From positions 1,861,346 to 1,925,345 of the forward strand of contig VWZF01003276.1 of assembly GCA_013396755.1 (NCBI GenBank): a stretch of DNA of 64,000 nt, read 5' to 3'. The position numbers and the translations under genes are program-made. The notes beneath the pieces were generated by a model. It searched no databases. It worked only from the letters and a program-made list of their open reading frames with translations, and had not been told where the DNA came from. Position 1 is the stretch's first letter; each line of letters begins with the position of its first letter. The stretch is from Sclerurus mexicanus. Lineage: Eukaryota; Chordata; Aves; Passeriformes; Furnariidae. Of this stretch, positions 14,186 through 25,220 are shown piece by piece.

Positions 14186-17100
14186 CTGAAAATGTAGATC
14201 AACATTTTAGGTAATTTCTATGGAAAAGGCTCATGAAGATAAAATTAATTTAGGAAACAAATAAAGCAGACTCCCACTGATATTTACACGGGAGACAGTT
14301 GTTTCTATCAGATTTGGAGAATACCAACAACTAACTACATTTTTGGTGGAGAAAAAAAAAATCTTAACATAATGTAATCTAGATCAGCAACTCACATATT
14401 TACTGTGTTGCAATTATGAATAAAGGCCACTAGATGCATAATTTGATCTTGGACAGAGAGGACACTGATTTAGGCCACTACATGGTAAGCACTGAGAAAT
14501 AGCTCTCTACCCTCTGAGAGAGCAGGACAAGTTTAATGCTGAGGGCTTTTAAGCATCGTATTTCAGTTTTAGGCTAATAATATTCCCTAATGAAGATCCT
14601 GCATTTAAAATGATAGCAGTATTAAATCAGAGGAAATTTTCATATAGTGTTGTAACTTTTAATATCTGTACTTTCCTGTTCTCTCACATTCTTCAGTAGT
14701 GTTGGTTTGAATTGCAAGAACAAAACTTTTACAATGGGATATTTTTCTTCCTAATCTGAAATCCAACAAATCCTTAAAATTCTGTATATATCACACATTG
14801 TTTCTATTCTGTTCAGATAAAATTTGAAACTATGACATAAATCATTATCTTTATTCATAAGTGTTGCATAGCTTGGGTTCTTTACATTTTCTCCTCTAGG
14901 TTACCTCTGCACTGTCACTTGGATAAAATGTTTTTCATATTTTGTCTTCAGTTGTTGAATAGTCAGGCAGCTGCTGCCTTTTTTCAGCCTCAAAATGGGC
15001 TCGTTCTAGAAAATACTCATGTGGTGTTTGTTTACCAAAGATGTCAAATTCCTTTGACCAAATTATGGTATTTAGTGATTGGTCTGACTGCTTGAGGGTC
15101 TTTTTGGCCCCAGACCAACTGAAAAAAAATTAACGAAGAATGCGTTTGTAACACATTTTTTTAATATACTTTTTTAGCCATCTACATTTCTACCAAAATT
15201 TTTCTCCCTTTACGTTTAGCGATGAAAATATGCACAAATCTTCTGATTACAATTACCCCAAATCAGATAAATGTTATGATGTAAAAATTGAATCATAAAC
15301 TACTTTTTTATTTTCCCCAAAAGAAAACCCTTCACTCTATTTTGAACAACTGCCCAAATCTTGGAAGTGGACTTTATCTTTGTCATGGAAACTGGATAAA
15401 CACATCCACTTGGCCAAGGTCTGAAACTTTTGTCATATCCATGATATCAAAACTTCTTTGTGAAATTTTGATTAATATTGGCAAAGCTTTTGGTATTTTG
15501 GAAGAAATAAGCTGAAACTTATTTTTATGTGGGAAGGTACAAAGCAGAAAACCTGAGAGTTTTCATTATGAAAACAGCTATTACAAGTTTAGGTGAATCA
15601 ACACTACATAGCAGAAAATATCCACCTTTTCTGGTGAACACTGCTGTCAGTAGAAGACAAGATGGCTTCAAGTATATTCTAAATCTTGGTCTTCTCTGAA
15701 CTAGAAACTGTCTGATCGCACTCATTTTCACTGGGTTAATTGCTACAGCCTTGAAGTAAGGGAGCAGTCATCCAACCACAGGCCACCTATGAAGAAGTTA
15801 TTTCTTGATGATGTGTGGTATGAAGTGGTTTGGGTTTTATTGTTTTCTTCCCATAAACAGTAAATCCTACCCAAACTATCCGAGGAGTAAAAGCCTCTCC
15901 CTCTTCCTTTCTTTCAGTCCTCTTCATGTGTATATTACTGAATTTTGTTTAAGAAGGGGGAACAGGCATCTACATGGGTACAATTCACCCTACCTAAACT
16001 GATCCATGTAGAGGTTAAGTGTCAGCCTAAGTAAACCATTTAGACTCTGTTTAAACTGAGAGAGATAGGAATGTTTTCAAAAGGTGATTTGCAACTTCTT
16101 AAGATGGGACAAGTTTCCCTCTGCAATTGTGTCTGTCTTTCCATTAGTTGAAAAGGTGGTCTGTATGAGTAGCCCAAACTAGATGTAGTTCACCACAGTA
16201 TTGTTAGGTGGTATCATATTTAAAGATGAGACTCTGGGTCTGCCATAAGGGAAAACTGCAGAATAGGTTCTCATGAATGTCTAATACTGTATATATGCTA
16301 AAGAACTGAAGATCTTGTTTTGTTTTCAGGAAAAAAAACCCTCATAATTTAGAAACATAATTTTACTGCTGGGCCCAAGGACTTCTTTTCTCTACACATG
16401 GAATAACAGCAGCTCAGAGTATCTATTCCAAACTCCTGGTCTTCTTCTGAGGGAACTTAATATTCACTACCTTTTACCTGTTCTTTGATAGCACTGTAAT
16501 ACCACCTGCTAAGCCTTGCTCTCTTGCTACACCATCATTTCATGCCTTCTCTTTGGTTCCTTTAAAACTCTCTTTTCCACTATTTAACATCTCCCCAGAT
16601 CCTCACAAGTGTATCTCCTCGATAAATATGTATGCATTTGTGTTTTAAAATGCCATGGAACAAGAGTGGTGCAAATGTTGAAGACAAAATTAGTTTTGAT
16701 TTTATGTTGATTTTACTTCCAAATTTTGAGTACTTTTTTTTCTCTGTGTATTGAGATCCTTAGGAAAGGGACCACAGGGAAAACTCTTGTTCCACTGAGA
16801 CCAATGATGAGGCTATCACTGGCTTCCTCGGGCTTCAGAAGAAGGCCTTATGTCTTTGTAAATGGTCTCTGGAGACATAAGGTCTTGCATTTATATGAAG
16901 AACTGATGTTACCCAGTAACATACAATAAAACATAGGCAAATTGTATTTACATGGAAATGCTGATGTCTGAGCTCTTGCAGTGCCAGCAGTGTAACTATG
17001 AATCACCAAGAGAAAATAATGACTTGCAGTTGTGCACGATAATTAATATTATAAAAAGTGCTTTTACTGCACACACAAAAGTAAATCTTCAGAAGGACCT

Positions 17101-19603
17101 TTTGTGAAGAAACCAGATCCAGGCTTTAGCAATTGTTTTTCTTTCAAAGTTTTACGTTGGTTACCTTAAATTAATGACTGATCATCAGATTCCACGGTTT
17201 AAGAAGGTAAAACCAATCTTCAGAATTAATGTCACATCTTATTACTCCCGCCCAATAAAATTACATTCCTAAAAGCCCTTTGACATATCATCTATTAGAG
17301 CAGTGTCCCATGAAGACAATGTCATTATCCCCTACCTCTTAAATAATTATGCTATGTGGTAAAACGTGCCTTACATTATACCTAGTTTTCGTTTAAGATG
17401 TCAGGTTGCCTTTTTTAACAATTTTTTTTACTACTTTATATGCAGTTACTAAGAACTAAAACATTTTTTTTTCTTTATTGTTTTAGTTAGAAGCAGTTTT
17501 GTGCTTAGGGCAACAATGAATTTTGAAAAGTGGTAAAGACATTAGGAATACAAGGCTTGTGAAAAGCTATTGTGATTTGGCTTCACAGGAAAGCGGGACT
17601 TAAGTTTGCACATACCACACAAGTTGATTTCCATGAATTTAAGCTTTGTCAAACTTCAAAGTAAGATAATTGGGCAGCTCTTTAAATACTACCTAGATAC
17701 AAACTCCTTTTTAAACTGGACGGGCTACATTTCATTGATTTCAACTGAGTGTCCACCTAAAGTGACAGGATGAAGTCTGCACCTGAGGCACTGCAGCGAA
17801 GCAATTAAAATAAATCCCTTCATAACCACAGGACAATTAAATATGTTGAGAAACAACATATGTCATAACCCCTAACTCTTAACACACCGTTAGAATTCTT
17901 GCAGATCACTTAAATATGTGCCAGTCATAAGAAAATTATTTTTCTTTGTAGGATTTCATGTTTATTTTGTAAAATGCAATGAATGAAGCTAAATTATTTA
18001 TAGATATCTTACTGTCATGGGTCCTTGTTTCATATAAAAGCCAAGTATATTTGTGAACTACAGTGTCACAAAAGAGGGGTAAGGGACTGTGTATTCAATT
18101 AAATCACCATGACAGGAAGATAAATATAGAGACGTAGCTTCCTTCAGTGCAGTGATAAATAGAAAGTCATCACTTTTATTTTGGCTTTTGGCTTGAAACA
18201 AAGGAATTACTGAGCAGATAGCTTCATTGTATAAAACATGTGATGTCCCTAACCACCACATCCTCACTATACCTGGATGAATTTGGAAGCAGTGCAAGGA
18301 ATGGAACTATGACATGACAACAGGCTTCTGTTGCCTTGGGTACAAAACCTTGCCTCATTTACACAAAGTGGAAAATGCTGGAAGACATTTGAGGACATAA
18401 ATTTCAGTAGAACAAAGCTTCTGTAAAGTCAGCAAAACACTGAAACGTATTGTCCAGAGAGGTGGTAGATGCCCCAACCCTGGAAAGTTCCAAGGTGAGA
18501 TTGGAGGGGGCTCTGAGAAAGCTCATCTAGCTGAAGATGTCCCTGCTTATTGCAGGAGGGTTGGACTAAATGACCTTCAAAGGTCTCTCCCAAACCAAAT
18601 TATTCAATGATTCTATGATTTTAATAACTTTATTTCAAAGAGCATTTTCTGTATTTAAGTAAACATTTTAAAATAATTACGTCTTGGTAGCGTCCCATGC
18701 TGACAATACACACTTACTTTTGATTTTGTTGTGATCAAGATGAAGGTGCTCAAGGTGAGCATTGATTGGTGGAATTTTAGTGAGCTGATTGTGAGACAGC
18801 TGTAGATCTAGAATAGATGAAACATTAAACCCATTTGAAGGGATACCATCATCAGATAATTTATTGTAGTTCAGCCTAAGGAAAGTCACTTTAGGTATTG
18901 CACTGAAATAATTTTCTGGTATAACTTCAATGGAGTTGTTGTCCAAAAACAGTTGCAGTGTGTTAGCTGGAATGCTTAAAGGCATTTTCTTGAGTGAATT
19001 TTTTGCTATGTTGAGTTGCATAAGATTGTTGAGTCCTTGGAAGGTGTCACTTTGAAGAGCGCTGTCCAACAGACTGTTTTGGTGCATATCTAACATAGTA
19101 AGGTTTTCCAAGTTGCTGAAGACTCCTTCTGGAATTCTGGAGATTTTGTTTCTAGCTAGTCTTAGCTGTTCCAGGCCCACTGGTAGTGGGGCAGGCACCT
19201 CTTCCAATTCGTTATCTTCAAGGAATAAGTAAAGCAGTCTTTTCAGCTTGCTCAACACACCACTCTCAATTCCATTGTTTGTGATCTTATTCTTGTTCAG
19301 ATTTATCCATCTCAAATGAGTGGCATTCACAAAAGGCTTCTCTGAAACTGTTTCAATTAGATTGTTTTGAAGATAGAGGTACCAAATTCTTGCTGGAATT
19401 GCAGGTATTTCTTTAAGTCCTTTGTTATCACAGTATAATGCATTGGGGAAACTAGGAGGACAAAAGCACTCTTGTGGACACTCAGAAGTGTAGTGAGACC
19501 AATGCTCAGGATCCAGATCATCATAAACTTGTCTCACAGTTCGAGTCCACACAGAATTGACCAAGAATAAGAGCAAGAGGCTTGTATAGACTTTTAGGAT
19601 CAT
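14013..19603 (-). CDS. KERA: Keratocan (KERA), complete coding sequence in two exons
   Basis: Keratocan is a secreted class II SLRP that carries keratan sulfate and regulates collagen fibril spacing in the cornea; loss in humans causes cornea plana. The coding sequence is join(complement 19603..18718, 14185..14013): 886 + 173 nt, 352 residues plus stop, the same length as human keratocan. Seen in the protein: a hydrophobic signal peptide (about residues 1-20); a tyrosine-containing acidic N-terminus; the cysteine cluster C42-x3-C46-x-C48-x9-C58; tandem LRRs from about 60 to 340 (for example WYLYLQNNLIE); and a C-terminal pair C303/C343 in the ear-repeat region. Sequons are N93, N167, N222, N260 and N298, matching known keratocan positions. 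The start at 19603 follows the acceptor AG at 19614-19613. An in-frame upstream ATG at 19666 lies in the intron and is not used. No frameshift or stop is present. Confidence 0.97.
14186..18717 (-). other. KERA: KERA intron 2
   Basis: A 4.5-kb phase-1 intron with donor GTAAGT (18717..18712) and acceptor TTTTCAG. It contains a plus-strand CR1 3' end at 18448-18620, close to the donor. The rest is AT-rich unique DNA with no further exon that I can support. Confidence 0.9.
18448..18620 (+). mobile_element. CR1 LINE 3' end inside KERA intron 2
   Basis: The sequence reads GTCCAGAGAGGTGGTAGATG, then CCTGGAAAGTTCCAAGGTG, then GGTTGGACTAAATGACCTTC. It ends with AATGATTCTATGATT, the octamer-type repeat that terminates CR1. 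Orientation is therefore plus, opposite to KERA and to the other CR1 copies here. About 170 bp remain. Its end is roughly 100 bp from the KERA exon 2 donor. Confidence 0.9.
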
Positions 19604-19612
19604 TGTGTTTGC
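18718..19612 (-). other. KERA: KERA main coding exon (exon 2)
   Basis: The acceptor is a strong pyrimidine tract ending CCCCTTCCAAG (AG at 19614-19613). Nine bases of 5' UTR (GCAAACACA) precede the ATG at 19603, which has A at -3. The exon holds 295 codons plus one base and ends AAAATCAAAA before GTAAGT. Carrying the signal peptide and nearly all LRRs in one exon is typical of class II SLRP genes. Confidence 0.95.
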
Positions 19613-20962
19613 CTTGGAAGGGGAAAAAACAATTAGTTGGCTCTCAACAGAACTTTCTAGCAGCATATTAGATTAATAAAGCAGTTTTGCATATAAAATA
19701 ATATTTCCTTTATAAGCATCTGAATTCTGTCCTCTAGGGTATATACCCATGGCATGTTAAGGAAAAACTGAACAGTAATATAAGAAGTATAAAAGGTGTC
19801 ATTATCACAATGATACAAATACTATTGTACTCAGTGTTCCTCCTTTTAACATTAATCATATCCTCTTTTCTGTTTTTGCTCTCTCTTAAATTATAATGAC
19901 ATCTGGATCAGATTTTCCAGTCTTTTTTCTTCACTGAAAACCAAAAGATCAAATAGTGTTTTAACAGCTGTTTGTTGGGCACGTTCTTAAAAAGCTTGGA
20001 GGGAATATGTTTGGCTAGTCCATTCCCTGCCTCATTCACTCTGTCATATCCAAAGTTACAAATCTCCTAAAGCAAAGAGACAAAACAAGCGTCTGATCTA
20101 AATGACACAAAAAATAAGTCCTAACCAGATCATATCCACAAAAAGTAAATGCTAGCCAAATTATTTCATATATATCCATGCATCTTGTATTTTACCTACT
20201 TAATTATTTGCTTTGTTTAACCTCTTCCACCATTAAATTATGAACAAAATCACTACTGATAATTTACTCCAAAAGGAAATGCTTGTGTAGCATAAAAACA
20301 CTGCTTTATAAACTCTGTTATCTTACTTGCTGCCTGATGAAGATTAACAAGCATTTTGTAATGCAGAGGCAAGAGACTGATAGCTGAAATTTCTGGTCAA
20401 AATTAAATTAGTTTTTTCAAATAGTATTTAGATAAGAATTGAATTCTCTCATAGGACTGATGCACCAGTAAGGTTAAAAGCTCAGGTAAGCTGCTGCATA
20501 AGATATCTAATAATTTAATAGTTTTCAACATTGTTATTAGCAGTAACAAGTGCAGTATCCTATAGATCTTCCAGCCCCAGCCACTGCTATCTGGAAATAT
20601 TCCAAAAAAAAAAAAGACAAATAAAGTATTTTTAAAGAATAACGTCTCTACTTTACACAGTGAAATGGCAATCTCCTTACTCTATTCATTACAAATATTC
20701 ATAACCTTAATACTGCTTAAAAAAAAAAGAAATATAAAGCAATTTACCTTGTTAGTCAAGTTCCTGGAGCTATCTGAAGCCAGTTAGAAATCACTATAAA
20801 TTCACAGCTTTTGGCTGCTAACCATTGTGTTTACTCCCCGTCCCCCTAAGAATTAGCAGCATATAAAACTGGAAGTACATTGTAGTATTCCCAGATGTAT
20901 TTCCATACACACCTTATTTGCTATTGCTTCTAATTTGACATTGCTTCAGAGTTTGTGCTTAC
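19613..20962 (-). other. KERA: KERA intron 1 (proposed)
   Basis: About 1.35 kb between the proposed non-coding exon 1 (donor GTAAGC at 20962) and the exon 2 acceptor. It is AT-rich with a few A-runs and no coding signal. A second, weaker donor-like site (AACAAG before GTAAAT, near 20748) is an alternative end for the leader exon. Confidence 0.65.
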
Positions 20963-21038
20963 CTCAGCTTTCTTGGATCTTCTTCTCTTTCTATTGGCCC
21001 CTGTTGTTAGGCTGTAATAGCTTGAGTCAGGCTACAAG
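20963..21038 (-). other. KERA: KERA non-coding exon 1 (proposed)
   Basis: On the minus strand the segment ends AAGAAAGCTGAG before a good donor, GTAAGCAC. It begins about 30 nt below a TATA box at 21068-21063. Mammalian KERA has a small non-coding first exon, so the arrangement fits. The transcription start (about 21038) is inferred from the TATA distance and may be off by several bases. Confidence 0.65.
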
Positions 21039-21062
21039 CTGTGTTCTATGAATACAGCCTCA

Positions 21063-21087
21063 TATATACGCATCAGTGGCTACAGCT
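21063..21087 (-). promoter_or_regulatory. KERA: KERA core promoter with TATA box
   Basis: On the minus strand CGTATATATGAGG gives a TATA element at 21068-21063. Just upstream is AGCTGTAGCC (21087-21078). A near copy, AGCTTGTAGCC (21040-21030), sits at the expected start of transcription. The location 1.4 kb above the coding exon, followed by an exon-like segment and a donor, supports promoter function. Nothing in the sequence shows tissue specificity. Confidence 0.6.
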
Positions 21088-24000
21088 TTTAACCCCTAAA
21101 ATAACTAAGGCACTTCAGCACCTAGGCAAGAAAAGAAGGAAATCCTGACCTTAATATCAAGCAGCCACAGAGATGAAGGCATTTGATTTTTATGTTCTAG
21201 CAGAGGAGAGGAACTAGTCTAGATGAAACAGGTTACCCAAAATGTATATTTATTCAAAAATCTTGTTAGAAGACACTTTACATGCAAAGCTCACTTACAT
21301 CATAATTCATTCTCATAATACCTGAATTGGCCACAAAGAATTAAAACCAGTGCCATCTGTTTCTACGGAAATATTTTATTTGATTTTTATCAGATGCAGA
21401 TGCTGTCATGTCATTTAAAGACAAAAGTCATGATTAGGAGAAGAAGAGAGCAAAAGCATTTGCTAAGAATTTTTTAATAACATATTTTCAGTTCTTTAAA
21501 GATTAAGTCTTACCTTTTCCTTTTTGTTCAGAGAGATATTTACATATATTTCTACAAAGTTATAATAATCTCCAGTGCCTCCTTCAATTTTCTTGTTTTA
21601 TCACTGATCTGAACTAAACTCTTTCCAGCCAGCTTGCTATCCAAAGATTAGACACATATTTCTCACATTAAGTATTTTGGAAGATTTTTGTTTTCTTTTT
21701 TTGGTCCAAACTTAAAGTAACAACTTCATATCAGGAAAACTATCCATGCTCATAGCCAGTACAATGGCATAAATATTTTAAGAAAAATGTTAATGAACAT
21801 ACTGTAAACATAAAATATATCCTGTTACTTTTTATGAGTTATATTGGATTTAAAACTTATTTGCATACTAATTTTAATTTCACTTTATCAGATTGATTTT
21901 AACAATAAAATCTGTAACAACTTATAATTTTTAATACTTTGCCTCTTAAACTAAGAAGGTCTCAAAAGAAATTTAGAAGTAGAGTGGACAGAAGAGTAAT
22001 CAAAAACAGGAGAGTAAACCTTAAATACATGTGCAGCTTTCACTGACTTCAGTAAGGTTAATGTCAAACACATCATAATTTTTTGTCATGAGTACATGTT
22101 TATACTGCCTTGGTTTTTGTTTAGGAAAAAATGCTTTCTTAACCCTAATTTTTGTGTGTCTTAAGTATGTGCTTAAAAAAAACAAAAAACATTAAGTGTT
22201 TCACTCTGCTAGAACTCCACACCCTTCACCTCTCAGAAACTATTAGGGATTTCTTATGAACTAGGTATAACACTGATTTCTTCAGATATACTAAGTAGAG
22301 TATTTTAGTAGTGTAAATACGATTAAATTAGTTTACATTTACACCTAAAAATAAAGGTTCTAGTTTTAAGCAGATATACTAATTATATGGACAAAAATCA
22401 GATGTACTATTTTAACTTCTTCATCACAAGTGAATACCTTTAAATACCTAGGAAGTAAAACGTTTCCTTTGACCTTCCTCAGCAGACCCACTTTGCACAT
22501 TAGTGGCTAAGATGCTTGTCACCTGGAGCCCACCAAAGAGAGGTGGGGAGAGACAGAGACACCACTGTATGAAGTTTAAAATAGTTGTGTGTCCAGCTGT
22601 GAGTGATCTGAGGAGTATTGACCATGAAAACTACATCTATGATTCTTGTAAAAGCCAGGAAGTGCAATATAAAACTGGTTTGCATCTGTGCTAATTCTTC
22701 ACAAAATGTGTAGAGAGGATTTTGAGGCACTGAGGACTGTTCATCACTAAAGCATGAGCCGAGTCCATCAAGAACGTTATACTGAAGGGTCTAATATAGT
22801 GAGTCCTGGTGGCAACTATCTGTTGTGACACAGTTAAAATTACATGTTACCTGATGCTTGCATTTAACAACAACAAAAAATATTGATTTATCTTATGCTT
22901 CATGGGAATCTGAATTTTCCTGTGAATTTAACCTGATAATCGTGCAGATATTCATTATGCTATCACAGAAGCAACTGGCAAAGGGACTCACTGGCTGCCT
23001 TGTGACAGACGCTATTTCTGTGAAATACTGTTCAGCAAGGGGTTACAGTCTGCCCTTTGTAGATTTAGAGTCCAGATATTTGAACCTTATCAAACACACG
23101 TGCTGTCATCCTATTCAAAGCAGGAATTCTTCACTAGGAGAAGAAAGCAGTAAAATACATTTTCTGAGACTTTTTCTATAATGTAGATTTTCATTTTTTC
23201 TTATGCAAACAAAGGCAGACAAAAATTACAAGAGTTGTCCTCAAAATCAGGAAGAAAGGGTGTGATGAAAGTAATATGTATTCTCAAAACTTTTGGAAAT
23301 ATTTCTGCAGGAACAAATGATTGCGTGGGTGTCCAGCAAACTTTGCAGAAAGGCCTGCTTTCCATAAACCCTTCAAGATTATGAACATATTCTCTATCAC
23401 ACATTTGTTTTGTTCAGTCCTCCATCATCTGCTGTTACTATTTATTATTTAAAGGGTGCACTATAGGGTGATAAAGTTTTACAGACTAATAAAAGTCCAC
23501 AGCCAAGATTTTAAAAAATGACTAATGGTTTGGGAGGCTTTTTGTTTTAAATAACTAATCTAAGACGCTTTCCAGGACCTTATTTTCAGTAAAAGGCAGC
23601 TAAGAATTTTGTCTTAATGAGGTGGTTTTTATCTTGTGAAGTTGAGCCATCAAAGGCAAATATCAGTGAAATGCAAACTACTCCTGAGACCATGAACAAC
23701 TTCCCAAAAAGCAACAGTATGGACGGTATTTACATGACAATAAAAGGAAGTCGAAATATTGTTACAGTAAAAGTACTGTGGATACCCACTCTGAATTTTG
23801 GAGACATTTTAAAAGATACTATTGGGAGTATTCTAGTTGGAGAAAGATGTCTTAAGCTATTACAGGATTTTTACTCCATATGTCTCCTGGCAGTCCATAT
23901 TGTTAATCAAGTGAATTTGTATTACAAAAAAAAATATAAAAAAGTGAGGAGCATCAACAACTTCTGGGGGTGGTAACATCTCCTTGAGAGGAGTAATGTA

Positions 24001-24903
24001 CTTGCTTGAAACTAAAACAGTTCACAAGCTTGAGAAAGACTAGAAGAGACAAAAAAATAGACTAGAAAGATCCATTGGGAGGAGATACGGACAACTGGGA
24101 GTCCTGTTAGGAGCTGTTGTTCTGTTTCTGCGTCAGAGTTGCTGACAGTGAAGAAATGCATTCCTTTCCTTCGGTAATGGCTGCCATATGTCTCAGATTT
24201 AATTCGAAGCAAGGTCTGTTAAGCATCAAGCATGTGTATAGTTCATTATGAGCAAACCCAGGAGTATACTGCAAGCACAGCTTATTCATTAGCCCTCAGG
24301 ATTGTTCCATTTTGCAAAGGCTGCAATTCAGGGTGCCTAAATTTCAGTACTGCTTTACTAAAATGCTATGTGTCTTGCTCCACAGGACAATCAGTTTATC
24401 TGAATCAGTCATTTGAATTATCTTAATGGTTAGTGGAGTAAAGGTGATGCTTCAAAACCTGAAGAAGAGAGTAAATCTAATTTGTGTATCCTTCATTGTA
24501 TACTCCACTGGTAGCTCTAGACAAATTCAGATAGATGATGACTTTTGCTCAGGGTTCAGTCTGCTTCTCGCTTTTGAAGACTGGCATGTAATAGTGATCT
24601 CTCTTCTTGAATTGCTGCTTGAAATAAAGAGTAGGAAGCTCTGAGTTTTACTTAGAGTCAGAAGGACAAAACTTCTATGTCCAAACAGTTCCCTGGTCAC
24701 CAGACAGTGTTATATCCCAATTAATAATATCTGCCAGGCCTTTTAGAAAAGAGCCACAACAGGTCAGCAAGATCAAAGAGTCTAAAATAAAGCAGATGAC
24801 TAAGCCCTTCAGGCTAGCCCAAGGGACATTGCAGACAGATCAAAGGGACCAGCCCAGATGTTCCAGACCCTGCTTCTATGGATGTATTTTACTCTACATC
24901 ATT

Positions 24904-24935
24904 GAAAAAAAAAAAAAGAAAGAAAGAAAGAAAAA
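24904..24935. repeat. A-run followed by (AAAG)n microsatellite
   Basis: A run of about 13 adenines passes directly into several AAAG units on the plus strand. This looks like a decayed poly-A or simple-sequence expansion. No retroposed gene is recognisable on its left. Confidence 0.8.
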
Positions 24936-25198
24936 CTAAACACAAGGAGAAGCAGGAATGCTGCACCTCTCCTAGAAGCATAGAATTACTTGCCTAGATC
25001 TCTCAGTAGAAGAAATTGCATCTTTTGTTTAAACAGGCACTTTTGTGCATATGCAGGCAGCTCAAGTATGAGTTTAGCTGAGGAGCTTTCAGTTTAGGTT
25101 AGGAGACATTGTTTAAAGAAACACTGAAAAACAGTTTGACTGTCTTAATTTGTGAAATGTAAATGTCATCTGACCTCTTGCTTATATAGGATTTAGTG

Positions 25199-25220
25199 TT
25201 AGGATTAGGATTAGGGTTAG
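25199..25220 (+). repeat. Short telomere-like hexamer array
   Basis: The plus strand reads TTAGGA twice, then TTAGGG, then TTAG. Only one unit is the exact vertebrate telomere hexamer. It is isolated, with no longer array on either side. Confidence 0.7.

Noticed and set aside
19604..19666. In-frame ATG at 19666 that would extend keratocan by 21 residues
   Set aside because: A strong pyrimidine tract and acceptor AG (19614-19613) lie between it and the ATG at 19603. The extension would also put charged residues before the signal peptide, and using 19603 gives exactly the family length of 352.
23617..23976. 119-codon plus-strand open frame between KERA and LUM
   Set aside because: No domain, signal or family likeness, Lys/Tyr-rich end from an A-rich run, and no splice or promoter context. 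Treated as chance.
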